Part shown: one piece after another, positions 1 to 8,577 of the stretch
Position numbering within the stretch: the stretch's first letter is position 1
Layout: every line of letters begins with the position of its first letter
Assembly (NCBI GenBank): GCA_019420585.1
Contig: JAHZGX010000034.1
Span: 62,001 to 126,000, forward strand
Direction of reading: 5' to 3'
Length of the DNA: 64,000 nucleotides
Origin: Prevotellaceae bacterium
GTDB lineage: Bacteria; Bacteroidota; Bacteroidia; Bacteroidales; Bacteroidaceae
Position numbers and translations under genes: made by a program
Notes under the pieces: generated by a model
Seen by the model: the letters and a program-made list of their open reading frames with translations, nothing else
Databases searched by the model: none
Told to the model about the DNA's origin: nothing

Positions 1-34
1 AGCCAGAAACATCGTCAAACTAATAGAGATTCCG

Positions 35-1117
35 ATGGACAAAGAACTGATTTCCGGACTGAAGAGAGAAGACTTTCAGACCGTGGTACAAGGCAGGCAA
101 ACAGACCTTTACACGCTGACCAACAGCAATGGCATGGAAGTAAGTGTCACCAATTATGGAGGCGCACTGGTGGCCATCATGGTTCCCGACAAGGAAGGCA
201 AGATGGCCAATGTCATTCAAGGACATGACAGCATAAAAGGAGTTATGGAAAGTCCCGAACCCTTCCTGAGCACCTTGGTGGGCAGATACGGCAACCGTAT
301 CTGCAAAGGCAAGTTCACCATGAACGGCAAAGAATACAGCCTGGCAGTGAACAACGGCCCCAACCACCTGCATGGCGGCCCCACCGGTTTCCATGCAAGA
401 GTATGGGATGCAGAACAGATAAACGACCAGGAATTGGTGCTGCGCTACATTTCTGCCTATTACGAAGAAGGTTTCCCCGGCGAACTGCACATGATTGTAA
501 AATACAGTCTGAATGACGACAATGAACTCAGCATCGACTATCGCGGCACGACCAACAAGAAGACCGTGGTAAACATGACGAGCCATGGCTTCTTCTCGCT
601 GGCAGGCATCGCCAACCCCACACCCGAAGCATTGAACTGCCAACTGCAAATCAATGCTGACTTTTTCATACCTATTGACGAAAACAGCATCCCCACAGGT
701 GAAATACTGAAAGTGGAGGGAACTCCATTTGACTTCCGTACACCTCACACCGTGGGCGAGCGCATCAATGACACCGATAACCAGCAGATTGTCAATGGAA
801 CCGGCTACGACCATTGCTTTGTCCTCAACAAGCAGGAACCGGGTGAACTGAGTTTTGCAGTAAGATGTACAGAGCCGGTAAGCGGCAGAGTCATGGAGAT
901 GTACACCACAGAACCCGGCGTGCAATTTTACAGCAGCAACTGGCTCAGTGGCTTCCAAGGAACCCATGGAGCCACTTTCGGCAAATACAGTGCTCTGTGC
1001 TTTGAAGCCCAGCATTTCCCCGACAGCCCCAACCGCCCACATTTCCCCAGCGTTATATTGAAGCCCGGTGAGATATACACCCAGAAGACGGTGTACAAGT
1101 TCAGTACACAAGACTGA
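35..1117 (+). CDS. galM: Aldose 1-epimerase (galactose mutarotase)
   Basis: Interconverts alpha and beta anomers of galactose or glucose, feeding the Leloir pathway. The 360 residues match the usual family length. Family landmarks are visible: NHLHGG (H111, H113), TSHGFFSLAG (H184, in place of the more common NHSYF form) and FEAQHFPDSPN, whose E324 corresponds to the catalytic base. The reading frame stays open to the window edge upstream of the ATG at 35, so a longer N-terminus, for example a signal sequence, cannot be excluded. No signal peptide is seen from this ATG. It is followed 60 bases later by a sugar permease and then galK, which supports a galactose operon. Confidence 0.93.
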   Translation: MDKELISGLKREDFQTVVQGRQTDLYTLTNSNGMEVSVTNYGGALVAIMVPDKEGKMANVIQGHDSIKGVMESPEPFLSTLVGRYGNRICKGKFTMNGKEYSLAVNNGPNHLHGGPTGFHARVWDAEQINDQELVLRYISAYYEEGFPGELHMIVKYSLNDDNELSIDYRGTTNKKTVVNMTSHGFFSLAGIANPTPEALNCQLQINADFFIPIDENSIPTGEILKVEGTPFDFRTPHTVGERINDTDNQQIVNGTGYDHCFVLNKQEPGELSFAVRCTEPVSGRVMEMYTTEPGVQFYSSNWLSGFQGTHGATFGKYSALCFEAQHFPDSPNRPHFPSVILKPGEIYTQKTVYKFSTQD

Positions 1118-1177
1118 GCACCCTTCAACCGCTTCTCCCGAAAATAATCACTTACAAATCATAATCAAACAAAACTA

Positions 1178-2440
1178 ATGGCACAAAAATCAAAACAATG
1201 GGCTGCGATTATCATGATGATCGCGCTCTTCGCCATGATTGCCTTCGTGACCAACCTGTGCTCACCCATGGCCGTCATCGTGCAGAACCAATTCGGAGCA
1301 AGTGAACTCCAGTCCCAGATTGGCAACTATGCCAACTTCATCGCCTACCTTGTGATGGGTATCCCCAGCGGTATGCTCATCGTAAAGTTCGGCTACAAAA
1401 AGACAGCCCTGCTTGCTCTCATCATTGGCATCATAGGCATGGGACTGGAATTGTTGTCCGGCACCATGGAAAGCATGTGGATTTACCTGGCTGGCGCATT
1501 CATTTGCGGTTTCACCATGTGCATGCTCAACACTGTGGTAAATCCCCTGCTCAATGTATTGGGTGGCGGAGGCAACACCGGCAACCAGTTAATTCAGATT
1601 GGTGGCGCATTCAACAGTGCAGCAGCCGTAGCCGTGTATATCATCCTGGGAGCCTTGATTGGTGAGGTAACCAAGGAAACTGCCATTGTGGACGCAGCCC
1701 CTGCCATGTACATTGCAGTGGCAATCTTCGTGGTAGCATTCCTTGTGTTGGCAGCCACAAAGATTGAGGAGCCCAAGCAGGAACCAGTAAGCACAGACCT
1801 CATCAAGGGTGCGCTGTCTCATCGTCATTTTGCCCTGGGCGCACTGGCCATCTTCCTTTACATGAGTGTTGAGGTAGGCACACCTACTTATATGATTAAG
1901 TATCTGACCAGCGATGCTGTGGGTGTCTCTGCAGGCGTGGCCTCTCTGATTGCAGCAGTATATTGGTTTGCCATGTTCATCGGCCGTTCTGTGGGCGGTA
2001 GCATCGGCGGCAAGGTTTCCAGCCGCGCCATGGTAAGCACGGTGGCCACCGCAGCCATCATCCTGCTGGCATTCGGCATGTTCGCTCCCTCCACTTGGCA
2101 GGTACAGGTTCCCGGCGTGGATTGGGCAAACCTGTCAGTCATTTGGGTTGAGGTACCCATTGGCATTGCAGCCTTCATTTGCGTGGGTCTCTGCACTTCC
2201 GTGATGTGGGGCGGCATCTTCAACATGGCAGTTGAGGGACTTGGCAAGTACACAGCAGCAGCATCCGGCATCTTCATGACCATGGTGTTCGGTTGCGCAG
2301 TGATGGTAGCCCTGCAGGCTTTGGTGGTGGATGCCACCGGCGGTAACTATCTCATCAGTTATCTGATTCCTCTGGCTTGCGCCGCATACATCCTGTTCTA
2401 TGCGCTCGTAGGTTCCAGAGTATCCAAGAAAGAAGAATAA
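1178..2440 (+). CDS. MFS sugar:H+ symporter, FucP/GluP type
   Basis: Predicted inner-membrane permease of 420 residues with about 12 hydrophobic segments, the usual size for the fucose/glucose/galactose branch of the major facilitator superfamily. The first helix (IIMMIALFAMIAFVTNL) is followed by the family-like QIGNYANF segment and the loop VKFGYKKT between helices 2 and 3. Its position between galM and galK makes galactose the likeliest substrate (inference); glucose or fucose remain possible because this branch is promiscuous. The start ATG has an A-rich leader (aaacaaaacta). The gene lies 75 bases upstream of galK. Confidence 0.88.
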   Translation: MAQKSKQWAAIIMMIALFAMIAFVTNLCSPMAVIVQNQFGASELQSQIGNYANFIAYLVMGIPSGMLIVKFGYKKTALLALIIGIIGMGLELLSGTMESMWIYLAGAFICGFTMCMLNTVVNPLLNVLGGGGNTGNQLIQIGGAFNSAAAVAVYIILGALIGEVTKETAIVDAAPAMYIAVAIFVVAFLVLAATKIEEPKQEPVSTDLIKGALSHRHFALGALAIFLYMSVEVGTPTYMIKYLTSDAVGVSAGVASLIAAVYWFAMFIGRSVGGSIGGKVSSRAMVSTVATAAIILLAFGMFAPSTWQVQVPGVDWANLSVIWVEVPIGIAAFICVGLCTSVMWGGIFNMAVEGLGKYTAAASGIFMTMVFGCAVMVALQALVVDATGGNYLISYLIPLACAAYILFYALVGSRVSKKEE

Positions 2441-2515
2441 TCCACAACGTATAATCTCAGTCTTGCGCTTTGCAGTTCCTGCGGCGCAAGACTCCTTTTA
2501 ACAAACAACACAACC

Positions 2516-3676
2516 ATGAGACTGACAATAGAAGATGTAAGAAGCCGCTTCGTGAAGCACTTTGACGGCACTACGGGTTCCATTTACGCCGCTCCTGGAA
2601 GAATCAACCTGATAGGTGAACATACGGACTACAACAACGGTTATGTGTTCCCAGGAGCCGTTGAACAGGGCATTATTGCCGAAATCAAGCCCAATGGCAC
2701 ACGCAAGGTACGTGCTTACGCCATCGACCTAAAGGACTACACCGAATTCTCTCTCGATGATGAGCAGGGGCCCAAGGCTTCGTGGGCACGCTATATCTTT
2801 GGCGTTTGCCGTGAGATGATGGCACTTGGAGTACCCGTGGAAGGTTTCAACACAGCCTTTGCTGGTGATGTACCCTTGGGAGCAGGCATGAGTTCAAGTG
2901 CAGCCCTTGAGAGCACCTACGCCTGTGCCTTGAATGACCTATGGGGCGAGAACAAGATTGACCGTATGGAACTGGCTCGCGTGGGACAGCGTACCGAGCA
3001 CAAGTACATCGGCGTGATGTGTGGAATCATGGATCAGGCCATCTCTTGCCTAGGCAAGAAAGGCTCACTGCTTCGCCTTGACTGCCGCAGCGGCGAATAC
3101 GAATATTTCCCTTGGAATCCCAAAGGCTACCAATTGGTACTCGTAAACAGTTGCGTCAAGCACACTCTGGCAGGCAGCCCCTACAATGAGCGTCGCCTGC
3201 AGTGTGAGCATGTGGCAGAGATTATCGGGAAGAAGCATCCCGAAGTTAAGTCACTCCGTGATGCAAGCATTGAGATGCTGGAAGAGGTCAAAGGTGAAAT
3301 CACTGGCGATGAGTACAAGCGCGCACGCTATGTCATCGGTGAGGTGGAACGCGTATTGGCTGTCTGCGAAGCATTGAAGAGCGATGATTATGAGATGGTG
3401 GGCAAGATGATGTATGAAACTCACTATGGCCTGAGCAAAGAGTATGAGGTAAGTTGCGAAGAACTTGACTATCTCAATGATATTGCCAAGGAGGCCGGCG
3501 TAACCGGCTCCCGCATCATGGGTGGCGGTTTTGGCGGTTGCACCATCAACCTTGTGGCAGAAGAGTTGGTCAGCAACTTCAAGAAACTTGCCAAGGAAAA
3601 GTTCGCAGCGAAGTACGGCAAAGAACCTGTCATCATTGATGTGGTGATTGGCGACGGCGCACGCAAACTCTGCTGA
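2516..3676 (+). CDS. galK: Galactokinase
   Basis: Phosphorylates alpha-galactose to galactose-1-phosphate, the first committed step of the Leloir pathway. The 386-residue GHMP kinase shows all three family motifs: the signature GRINLIGEHTDYNNGY near the N-terminus, the phosphate loop PLGAGMSSSAALE in the middle, and the C-terminal GGGFGGCTINL. The substrate-binding stretch CGIMDQAISCLG is also present. It is the third gene of the galM-permease-galK cluster and is followed by a strong intrinsic terminator, so the cluster probably ends here. galT and galE are not in the window. Confidence 0.96.
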   Translation: MRLTIEDVRSRFVKHFDGTTGSIYAAPGRINLIGEHTDYNNGYVFPGAVEQGIIAEIKPNGTRKVRAYAIDLKDYTEFSLDDEQGPKASWARYIFGVCREMMALGVPVEGFNTAFAGDVPLGAGMSSSAALESTYACALNDLWGENKIDRMELARVGQRTEHKYIGVMCGIMDQAISCLGKKGSLLRLDCRSGEYEYFPWNPKGYQLVLVNSCVKHTLAGSPYNERRLQCEHVAEIIGKKHPEVKSLRDASIEMLEEVKGEITGDEYKRARYVIGEVERVLAVCEALKSDDYEMVGKMMYETHYGLSKEYEVSCEELDYLNDIAKEAGVTGSRIMGGGFGGCTINLVAEELVSNFKKLAKEKFAAKYGKEPVIIDVVIGDGARKLC

Positions 3677-3705
3677 ACACACGCACATACATCTGCATGA
3701 ATTAA

Positions 3706-3755
3706 GGAAAAGGCTTTCATTTAGGAAACACTATCTGAAAGCCTTTTCCATTTTT
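3706..3755 (+). terminator. Intrinsic terminator after galK
   Basis: A perfect 14-bp inverted repeat (arms 3706-3719 and 3736-3749, ggaaaaggctttca and its complement) with a 16-base loop, followed directly by ATTTTT. It ends the galactose cluster. Confidence 0.9.
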
Positions 3756-3937
3756 ACAAAGTAGACATACGGTTTAGGAAACACGCCAACCTCCTATAAA
3801 TCTGCTTGCATCTCCAGTATGCTGCCACAAATCAAACATCAGGAAATTCGCGGGCATGCGCAGTTTCCATCCATCATCCCCATCATGTGCAAATCACTAA
3901 CCGTACAGGATTAGTTCACCCATATGACATTTCTGCA

Positions 3938-4702
3938 ATGAAAAGATTGGTTCTCTTACTCATCATCCTGTTCACCGCTACCACACCATCTGCTTTCGCA
4001 CGCAAGCGCATGCCTGTCTTCAGCAAGGGCGGAATAATAAAAACGGACACTACCCGCAAGCAGTTGACCTTGATATTCACGGCTGCCGACAGGAACGATG
4101 GCGTGGAGACTATACTGAAGGTACTGGAAGAACACCACGTCAAAGCCGCCTTCTTCCTGACAGGCAGTTTCCTGAAACGCTTCCCCAAAGACGTGGCACA
4201 CATGAAGAAAGCAGGCCATTACGTAGGCAGCCACAGTTATGCCCACCCCCTATATTGCCCTTGGGACAACCCAGACAGAACACTGATTACACGTGAGGAA
4301 TTTGAGACAGACATCAGTCTCAGTTACCTGGCACTCGCCTCCTACGGCATTACCATCAAGAACTCACCCTTCTTCATGCCTCCCTATGAGCACTACAATG
4401 ACACCATATCGCAATGGGCAAGAGACATGGGACTCACTTTGGTAAACTTCACAAGCGGCACAGCCAGCAATGCCGACTATACCACACCCTCGATGAAGAA
4501 CTATCGCACATCGGACAACATATACCAAACCATCCTGGCCAAAGAAGAGAGCGAAGGGCTGAAAGGGCATCTGATGCTCTTCCATGCCGGAACCTCACCG
4601 GATCGCACCGATAAGTTCTACACTCGTCACCTGAACCTACTCATCACAGAACTCCACCGCAGGGGCTATCGCTTCATGTCACTCCCCAAGGCTCTGCGCT
4701 GA
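3938..4702 (+). CDS. Secreted polysaccharide deacetylase-like protein
   Basis: NodB-type carbohydrate esterase fold, about 254 residues from the ATG at 3938. This start is chosen because it gives a clean signal peptide (KRLVLLLIILFTATTPSAFA) and because upstream residues are not hydrophobic. FFLTGSFL, then the metal-binding SHSYAHP motif, then a late LMLFHAG histidine motif are present, in family order. Motif 1 is atypical: the usual TFDDG is replaced by FTAADRNDG, as in some Bacteroidota members. The protein should act in the periplasm or outside the cell on an N- or O-acetylated glycan; the substrate is unknown. It stands alone between two terminated units. Confidence 0.8.
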   Translation: MKRLVLLLIILFTATTPSAFARKRMPVFSKGGIIKTDTTRKQLTLIFTAADRNDGVETILKVLEEHHVKAAFFLTGSFLKRFPKDVAHMKKAGHYVGSHSYAHPLYCPWDNPDRTLITREEFETDISLSYLALASYGITIKNSPFFMPPYEHYNDTISQWARDMGLTLVNFTSGTASNADYTTPSMKNYRTSDNIYQTILAKEESEGLKGHLMLFHAGTSPDRTDKFYTRHLNLLITELHRRGYRFMSLPKALR

Positions 4703-4887
4703 ATGTCCCCTGGCCATCGGCATATACTTCCCACACTTTCAGGCATGGAAAACCAATTGAAGTGCACCGCCCAAATCGCCCCATTTTTCTCACCATGAAA
4801 CACCCATACTTGCCTCCGTCTGCACCTCGCCACTCGCCCAAAGGAACAATTTAGCCGCCGAGAAAGTTATGTAGTACATTTTTTTCA

Positions 4888-4895
4888 TAACTTTG
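4888..4895 (+). promoter_or_regulatory. Putative -7 element upstream of transketolase
   Basis: TAACTTTG fits the Bacteroidota TAnnTTTG box, about 58 bases before the chosen transketolase ATG. No clear TTTG partner is visible upstream, so confidence is moderate. Confidence 0.5.
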
Positions 4896-4952
4896 CGCTG
4901 TAAATCACAAATACGGCAAGTTTGCCATTTACATACAAGCATCATTTGCACT

Positions 4953-6983
4953 ATGAACAGCATTCAGACAATGAATCGCGCAGCCGACAACATCCGCATA
5001 CTGGCAGCCGCCATGGTGGAAAAAGCCAAAAGTGGACATCCTGGCGGTGCCATGGGCGGCGCGGACTTCATTAACGTGCTCTACAGCGAGTACCTACAGT
5101 TTGACCCCAAGAATCCCACATGGATGGGCAGAGACCGATTCTTTCTCGATCCCGGACACATGTCACCCATGCTCTACGCCCAACTGGCACTCGTAGGTAA
5201 GTACAGCCTGGAAGATCTCCAGCAACTGCGTCAATGGGGCTCCCCTACTCCCGGGCATCCTGAAGTTTGTTACGAGCGGGGGATAGAGAATAGTTCCGGC
5301 CCACTGGGACAAGGGCATACTTATGCTGTAGGTGCAGCCATTGCAGCAAAGTTCCTGGCTGCACGTACAGGTAACCCCACCTTTGAGCAGGAGACCATCT
5401 ATGCCTACATCAGCGATGGAGGTATCCAAGAAGAAATAAGCATGGGGGCGGCACGCATCGCAGGCACGCTTGGCCTTGACAATCTGATTATGTTCTATGA
5501 TGCCAACGACATACAACTCTCCACAGAGACACGCGTTGTGACAAACGAGGACACGGCCGCCAAATACCGTGCCTTGCAGTGGGAAGTCATAGAGATTGAC
5601 GGCAACGATGTGGCACAGATACGCCAGGCCATCAAGACAGCCAAGGCTGTGAAGGACAAGCCTACGCTTATCATAGGAAAATGTATCATGGGCAAAGGCG
5701 CACTCAAGGCTGATGGCACCTGTTACGAAGGCTCATGCAAGACCCACGGAGCACCTTTGGGAGGTGAAGCCTACCGCAACACAATAATCAACCTGAACGG
5801 TGACCCCGATGCTCCGTTCCAGATATTCCCCGAGGTTCAAGCCATCTATGATGCCCGCCTCAAGGAACTGCAAGCCATGGCCGAGATACGCCACGACGAA
5901 GAAGCCAACTGGGCAGAGAAACATCCCGAAAAGGCTACAATGCTCAATGACTGGTTCTCCGGCCGTCTGCCCAAGATAGACTGGGAGAGCGTGCAGCCCA
6001 AAGCCAACGATGCCACACGCAATGCTTCCAGCGCATGCCTCAGCCTTCTGGCACAACAGGTACCCAACATGATCTGCGCTTCTGCCGACCTTTGCAATTC
6101 CGACAAGACCGATGGTTTCCTCAATCAGACCCACGAACTGCAGTTCGGCGACTTCACTGGAGCGTTCCTCCAGGCTGGTGTGGCAGAACTCACCATGGCC
6201 TGCTGTTGCATAGGCATGGCACTTCATGGGGGTGTAATAGCCGCCTGCGGCACCTTCTTTGTATTCAGTGATTACATGAAGCCGGCCATACGCATGGCTG
6301 CGCTGATGGAGTTACCTGTCAAGTTCATCTGGTCTCACGATGCTTTCCGAGTGGGAGAGGATGGCCCCACACACGAACCTGTGGAACAGGAAGCGCAGAT
6401 TCGCCTGATGGAGAAACTGAAGAACCACAGCGGCCGGAACTCCATGCTAGTGATGCGCCCTGCAGATGGAAAGGCCACAGTGCAGTGCTGGAAACTGGCA
6501 ATGGAGAATACCCATACGCCCAGCGCACTTATCCTCAGCCGCCAGACTATAGAAGACCTTCCCACAGAAAATCCCTATGCCAACATCGGCTGTGGCGCAT
6601 ATGTAGTGGCAGAGAGCGACCCCGAATATGACATCATCCTGCTGGGCAATGGCTCAGAAGTAAGTACCCTGGTATCAGGAGCGCGCATGCTTCGTCAAGA
6701 CGGCATCAAGGTAAGGGTGGTAAGCGTGCCCTCAGAAGGTCTGTTCCGCGAGCAAAGCAGTGAATACCAGCAGAGCATCATCCCCATGGGAGCAAAGATA
6801 TTCGGACTCACAGCCGGCCTTCCCGTCAACTTGAGTGGCTTCCTCATCGGCGCAGACCCTGCCAGCCGTATTTGGGGATTGGAGAGTTTCGGTTTCTCCG
6901 CACCCTATAAGGTACTGGACCAGAAACTTGGCTTCACCCCCGAGAACATATATAATCAAGTAAAGGAACTCTTGGCACAATGA
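4953..6983 (+). CDS. tkt: Transketolase
   Basis: Thiamine-diphosphate enzyme moving two-carbon units between sugar phosphates in the non-oxidative pentose phosphate pathway. The protein is 676 residues from the ATG at 4953, a typical length; an in-frame upstream start is possible, but this ATG lies after the promoter and matches the family N-terminus. Visible motifs are KSGHPGGAMGGADF, the diphosphate-binding region SDGGIQEEISMGAARIAG (SDGG where GDGx is common), and SHDAFRVGEDGPTHEPVEQ in the pyrimidine domain. Its stop overlaps the rpiB start by 4 bases (ATGA), so the two pentose-phosphate genes are probably translationally coupled. Confidence 0.95.
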   Translation: MNSIQTMNRAADNIRILAAAMVEKAKSGHPGGAMGGADFINVLYSEYLQFDPKNPTWMGRDRFFLDPGHMSPMLYAQLALVGKYSLEDLQQLRQWGSPTPGHPEVCYERGIENSSGPLGQGHTYAVGAAIAAKFLAARTGNPTFEQETIYAYISDGGIQEEISMGAARIAGTLGLDNLIMFYDANDIQLSTETRVVTNEDTAAKYRALQWEVIEIDGNDVAQIRQAIKTAKAVKDKPTLIIGKCIMGKGALKADGTCYEGSCKTHGAPLGGEAYRNTIINLNGDPDAPFQIFPEVQAIYDARLKELQAMAEIRHDEEANWAEKHPEKATMLNDWFSGRLPKIDWESVQPKANDATRNASSACLSLLAQQVPNMICASADLCNSDKTDGFLNQTHELQFGDFTGAFLQAGVAELTMACCCIGMALHGGVIAACGTFFVFSDYMKPAIRMAALMELPVKFIWSHDAFRVGEDGPTHEPVEQEAQIRLMEKLKNHSGRNSMLVMRPADGKATVQCWKLAMENTHTPSALILSRQTIEDLPTENPYANIGCGAYVVAESDPEYDIILLGNGSEVSTLVSGARMLRQDGIKVRVVSVPSEGLFREQSSEYQQSIIPMGAKIFGLTAGLPVNLSGFLIGADPASRIWGLESFGFSAPYKVLDQKLGFTPENIYNQVKELLAQ

Positions 6984-7417
6984 AGAAGATAGGATTGGCC
7001 AGCGACCACGCCGGCTTTGCGCTCAAGGAGCACATCAAAGAGTACCTCAGGGAACGACAGATAGAGTATATTGACTACGGTACACACAGTGAGGAGAGTA
7101 GCGACTATCCCGACTTCGGGCATGCACTTGGCCATGCCATTGACACCAATGAGGTAAGCACCGGCATTGCCGTGTGTGGCAGTGGCGAGGGAATCAGCAT
7201 GACCCTCAACAAGCATCAACACGTTCGTGCAGCACTCTGCTGGCGGCCACAGATTGCCCATCTGGCACGGCAGCACAATGATGCCAATGTATTGGTAATG
7301 CCAGGACGTTTCCTCTCTGACGCAGAGGCCGACGGGATTATGAATGAGTTTCTCGACACACCCTTTGAGGGCGGACGGCACATCCGCAGGATTGAGAAGA
7401 TACCCTGCCAGGCGTGA
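6980..7417 (+). CDS. rpiB: Ribose-5-phosphate isomerase B
   Basis: Interconverts ribose-5-phosphate and ribulose-5-phosphate. The protein is 145 residues, the normal RpiB size. SDHAGFALKE at the N-terminus and the phosphate-binding, catalytic-cysteine stretch CGSGEGISM are present, followed by RAALCW. The ATG overlaps the transketolase stop. RpiB and transketolase catalyse linked steps of the pentose phosphate pathway, which explains their coupling. A strong terminator follows 24 bases after the stop. Confidence 0.94.
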   Translation: MKKIGLASDHAGFALKEHIKEYLRERQIEYIDYGTHSEESSDYPDFGHALGHAIDTNEVSTGIAVCGSGEGISMTLNKHQHVRAALCWRPQIAHLARQHNDANVLVMPGRFLSDAEADGIMNEFLDTPFEGGRHIRRIEKIPCQA

Positions 7418-7440
7418 CCCGCCTGCATGAAAAGACATCC

Positions 7441-7477
7441 AATCCCCTCCGGACAACATGTCCCGGAGGGGATTTCT
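7441..7477 (+). terminator. Intrinsic terminator after rpiB
   Basis: Perfect 12-bp inverted repeat (7441-7452 and 7463-7474; aatcccctccgg and its complement) with a 10-base loop. The right arm ends in ATT and is followed by TCTTTC. Confidence 0.85.
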
Positions 7478-7631
7478 TTCTCCCTGCCACATCCGCGCAA
7501 GGCAAAAACCTACATGTGCCGGCACACCATTCCTCCCAAGCAACTTGCCGACATGAGTTTTCGTTATATCTATGGGAATGGACAAGGGGTGCTTTTTCAA
7601 GTGCATGCTTCTCCATTAGGAGGAAAGTGCG

Positions 7632-7639
7632 TAACTTTG
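7632..7639 (+). promoter_or_regulatory. Putative -7 element upstream of fabD
   Basis: TAACTTTG, 40 bases before the fabD start and downstream of the rpiB terminator, so fabD probably starts its own transcript. The upstream -33 box is not clear. Confidence 0.55.
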
Positions 7640-7678
7640 CAGCCGTAAAATCGGACAATTCAGATAAACATAAGATAA

Positions 7679-8575
7679 ATGAAAGCATTTGTATTCCCTG
7701 GTCAGGGTGCCCAATTCAGTGGAATGGGCAAAGACCTGTATGAGAGCAACGAGACGGCCAAGCGCCTGTTTGAACAAGCAAACGAGATACTGGGATTCCG
7801 CATCACGGACATCATGTTCGAGGGCACAGCAGACGAACTGAAACAGACACGCGTGACACAGCCTGCCGTATTCCTGCACAGCGTCATCAGTGCCATCTGC
7901 ATGGGCGATGAATTCCAGCCCGACATGGTGGGTGGCCACAGCCTGGGCGAGTTCAGTGCGCTTGTGGCTGCCGGGGCATTGAGTTTCGAGGACGGCCTGA
8001 GACTGGTGCATGCCCGTGCACTGGCCATGCAGAAGGCCTGCGAGGTGACTCCCGGAACCATGGCTGCCATCATAGCCCTGCCCGACGAGACCATCGAAGC
8101 CACCTGCGCCGAGGTATCGGCCGAGGGACAAGGCGTGGTGGTACCCGCCAACTACAACTGCCCGGGTCAACTGGTAATCAGCGGCAACGTGGAGGCCGTG
8201 AATGCTGCATGTGAGAAACTCAAGGCCGCAGGTGCCAAGCGTGCACTGGTACTGCCCGTGGGCGGTGCATTCCACAGCCCCCTCATGCAGCCTGCTGCCG
8301 AGGAACTGCAGAAAGCCATTGAGGAGGTAGAGTTCCACACTCCCCGATGCCCCATCTATCAGAACGTGGACGCACAGGCACACACCGATGCCGCAGAGAT
8401 AAAGAAGAACCTCATGGCGCAACTTACCGCCAGCGTGAAATGGACTCAGGAGGTGAGCAACATGATTGAGGCCGGTGCCACGGACTTCACCGAGTGCGGC
8501 CCCGGAAAGGCCTTGCAGGGCATGATAGCCAAGATAGCCAAGGGCAACGATGCCGTGACCGTCAAAGGTATCTGA
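7679..8575 (+). CDS. fabD: Malonyl-CoA:ACP transacylase
   Basis: Loads malonyl groups from CoA onto acyl carrier protein for fatty-acid synthesis in the cytosol. The 298 residues match the family. FVFPGQGAQFSGMG is at the N-terminus, the nucleophile serine sits in GHSLGE, and GAFHSPLM carries the catalytic histidine; NCPGQLVISG is also typical. A GH13 gene begins 2 bases after its stop, so the two are likely co-transcribed, although their functions are not obviously linked. Confidence 0.95.
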   Translation: MKAFVFPGQGAQFSGMGKDLYESNETAKRLFEQANEILGFRITDIMFEGTADELKQTRVTQPAVFLHSVISAICMGDEFQPDMVGGHSLGEFSALVAAGALSFEDGLRLVHARALAMQKACEVTPGTMAAIIALPDETIEATCAEVSAEGQGVVVPANYNCPGQLVISGNVEAVNAACEKLKAAGAKRALVLPVGGAFHSPLMQPAAEELQKAIEEVEFHTPRCPIYQNVDAQAHTDAAEIKKNLMAQLTASVKWTQEVSNMIEAGATDFTECGPGKALQGMIAKIAKGNDAVTVKGI

Positions 8576-8577
8576 GC

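Noticed and set aside
20..1111. Minus-strand frame opposite galM
   Set aside because: Antisense of a gene with complete mutarotase motifs.
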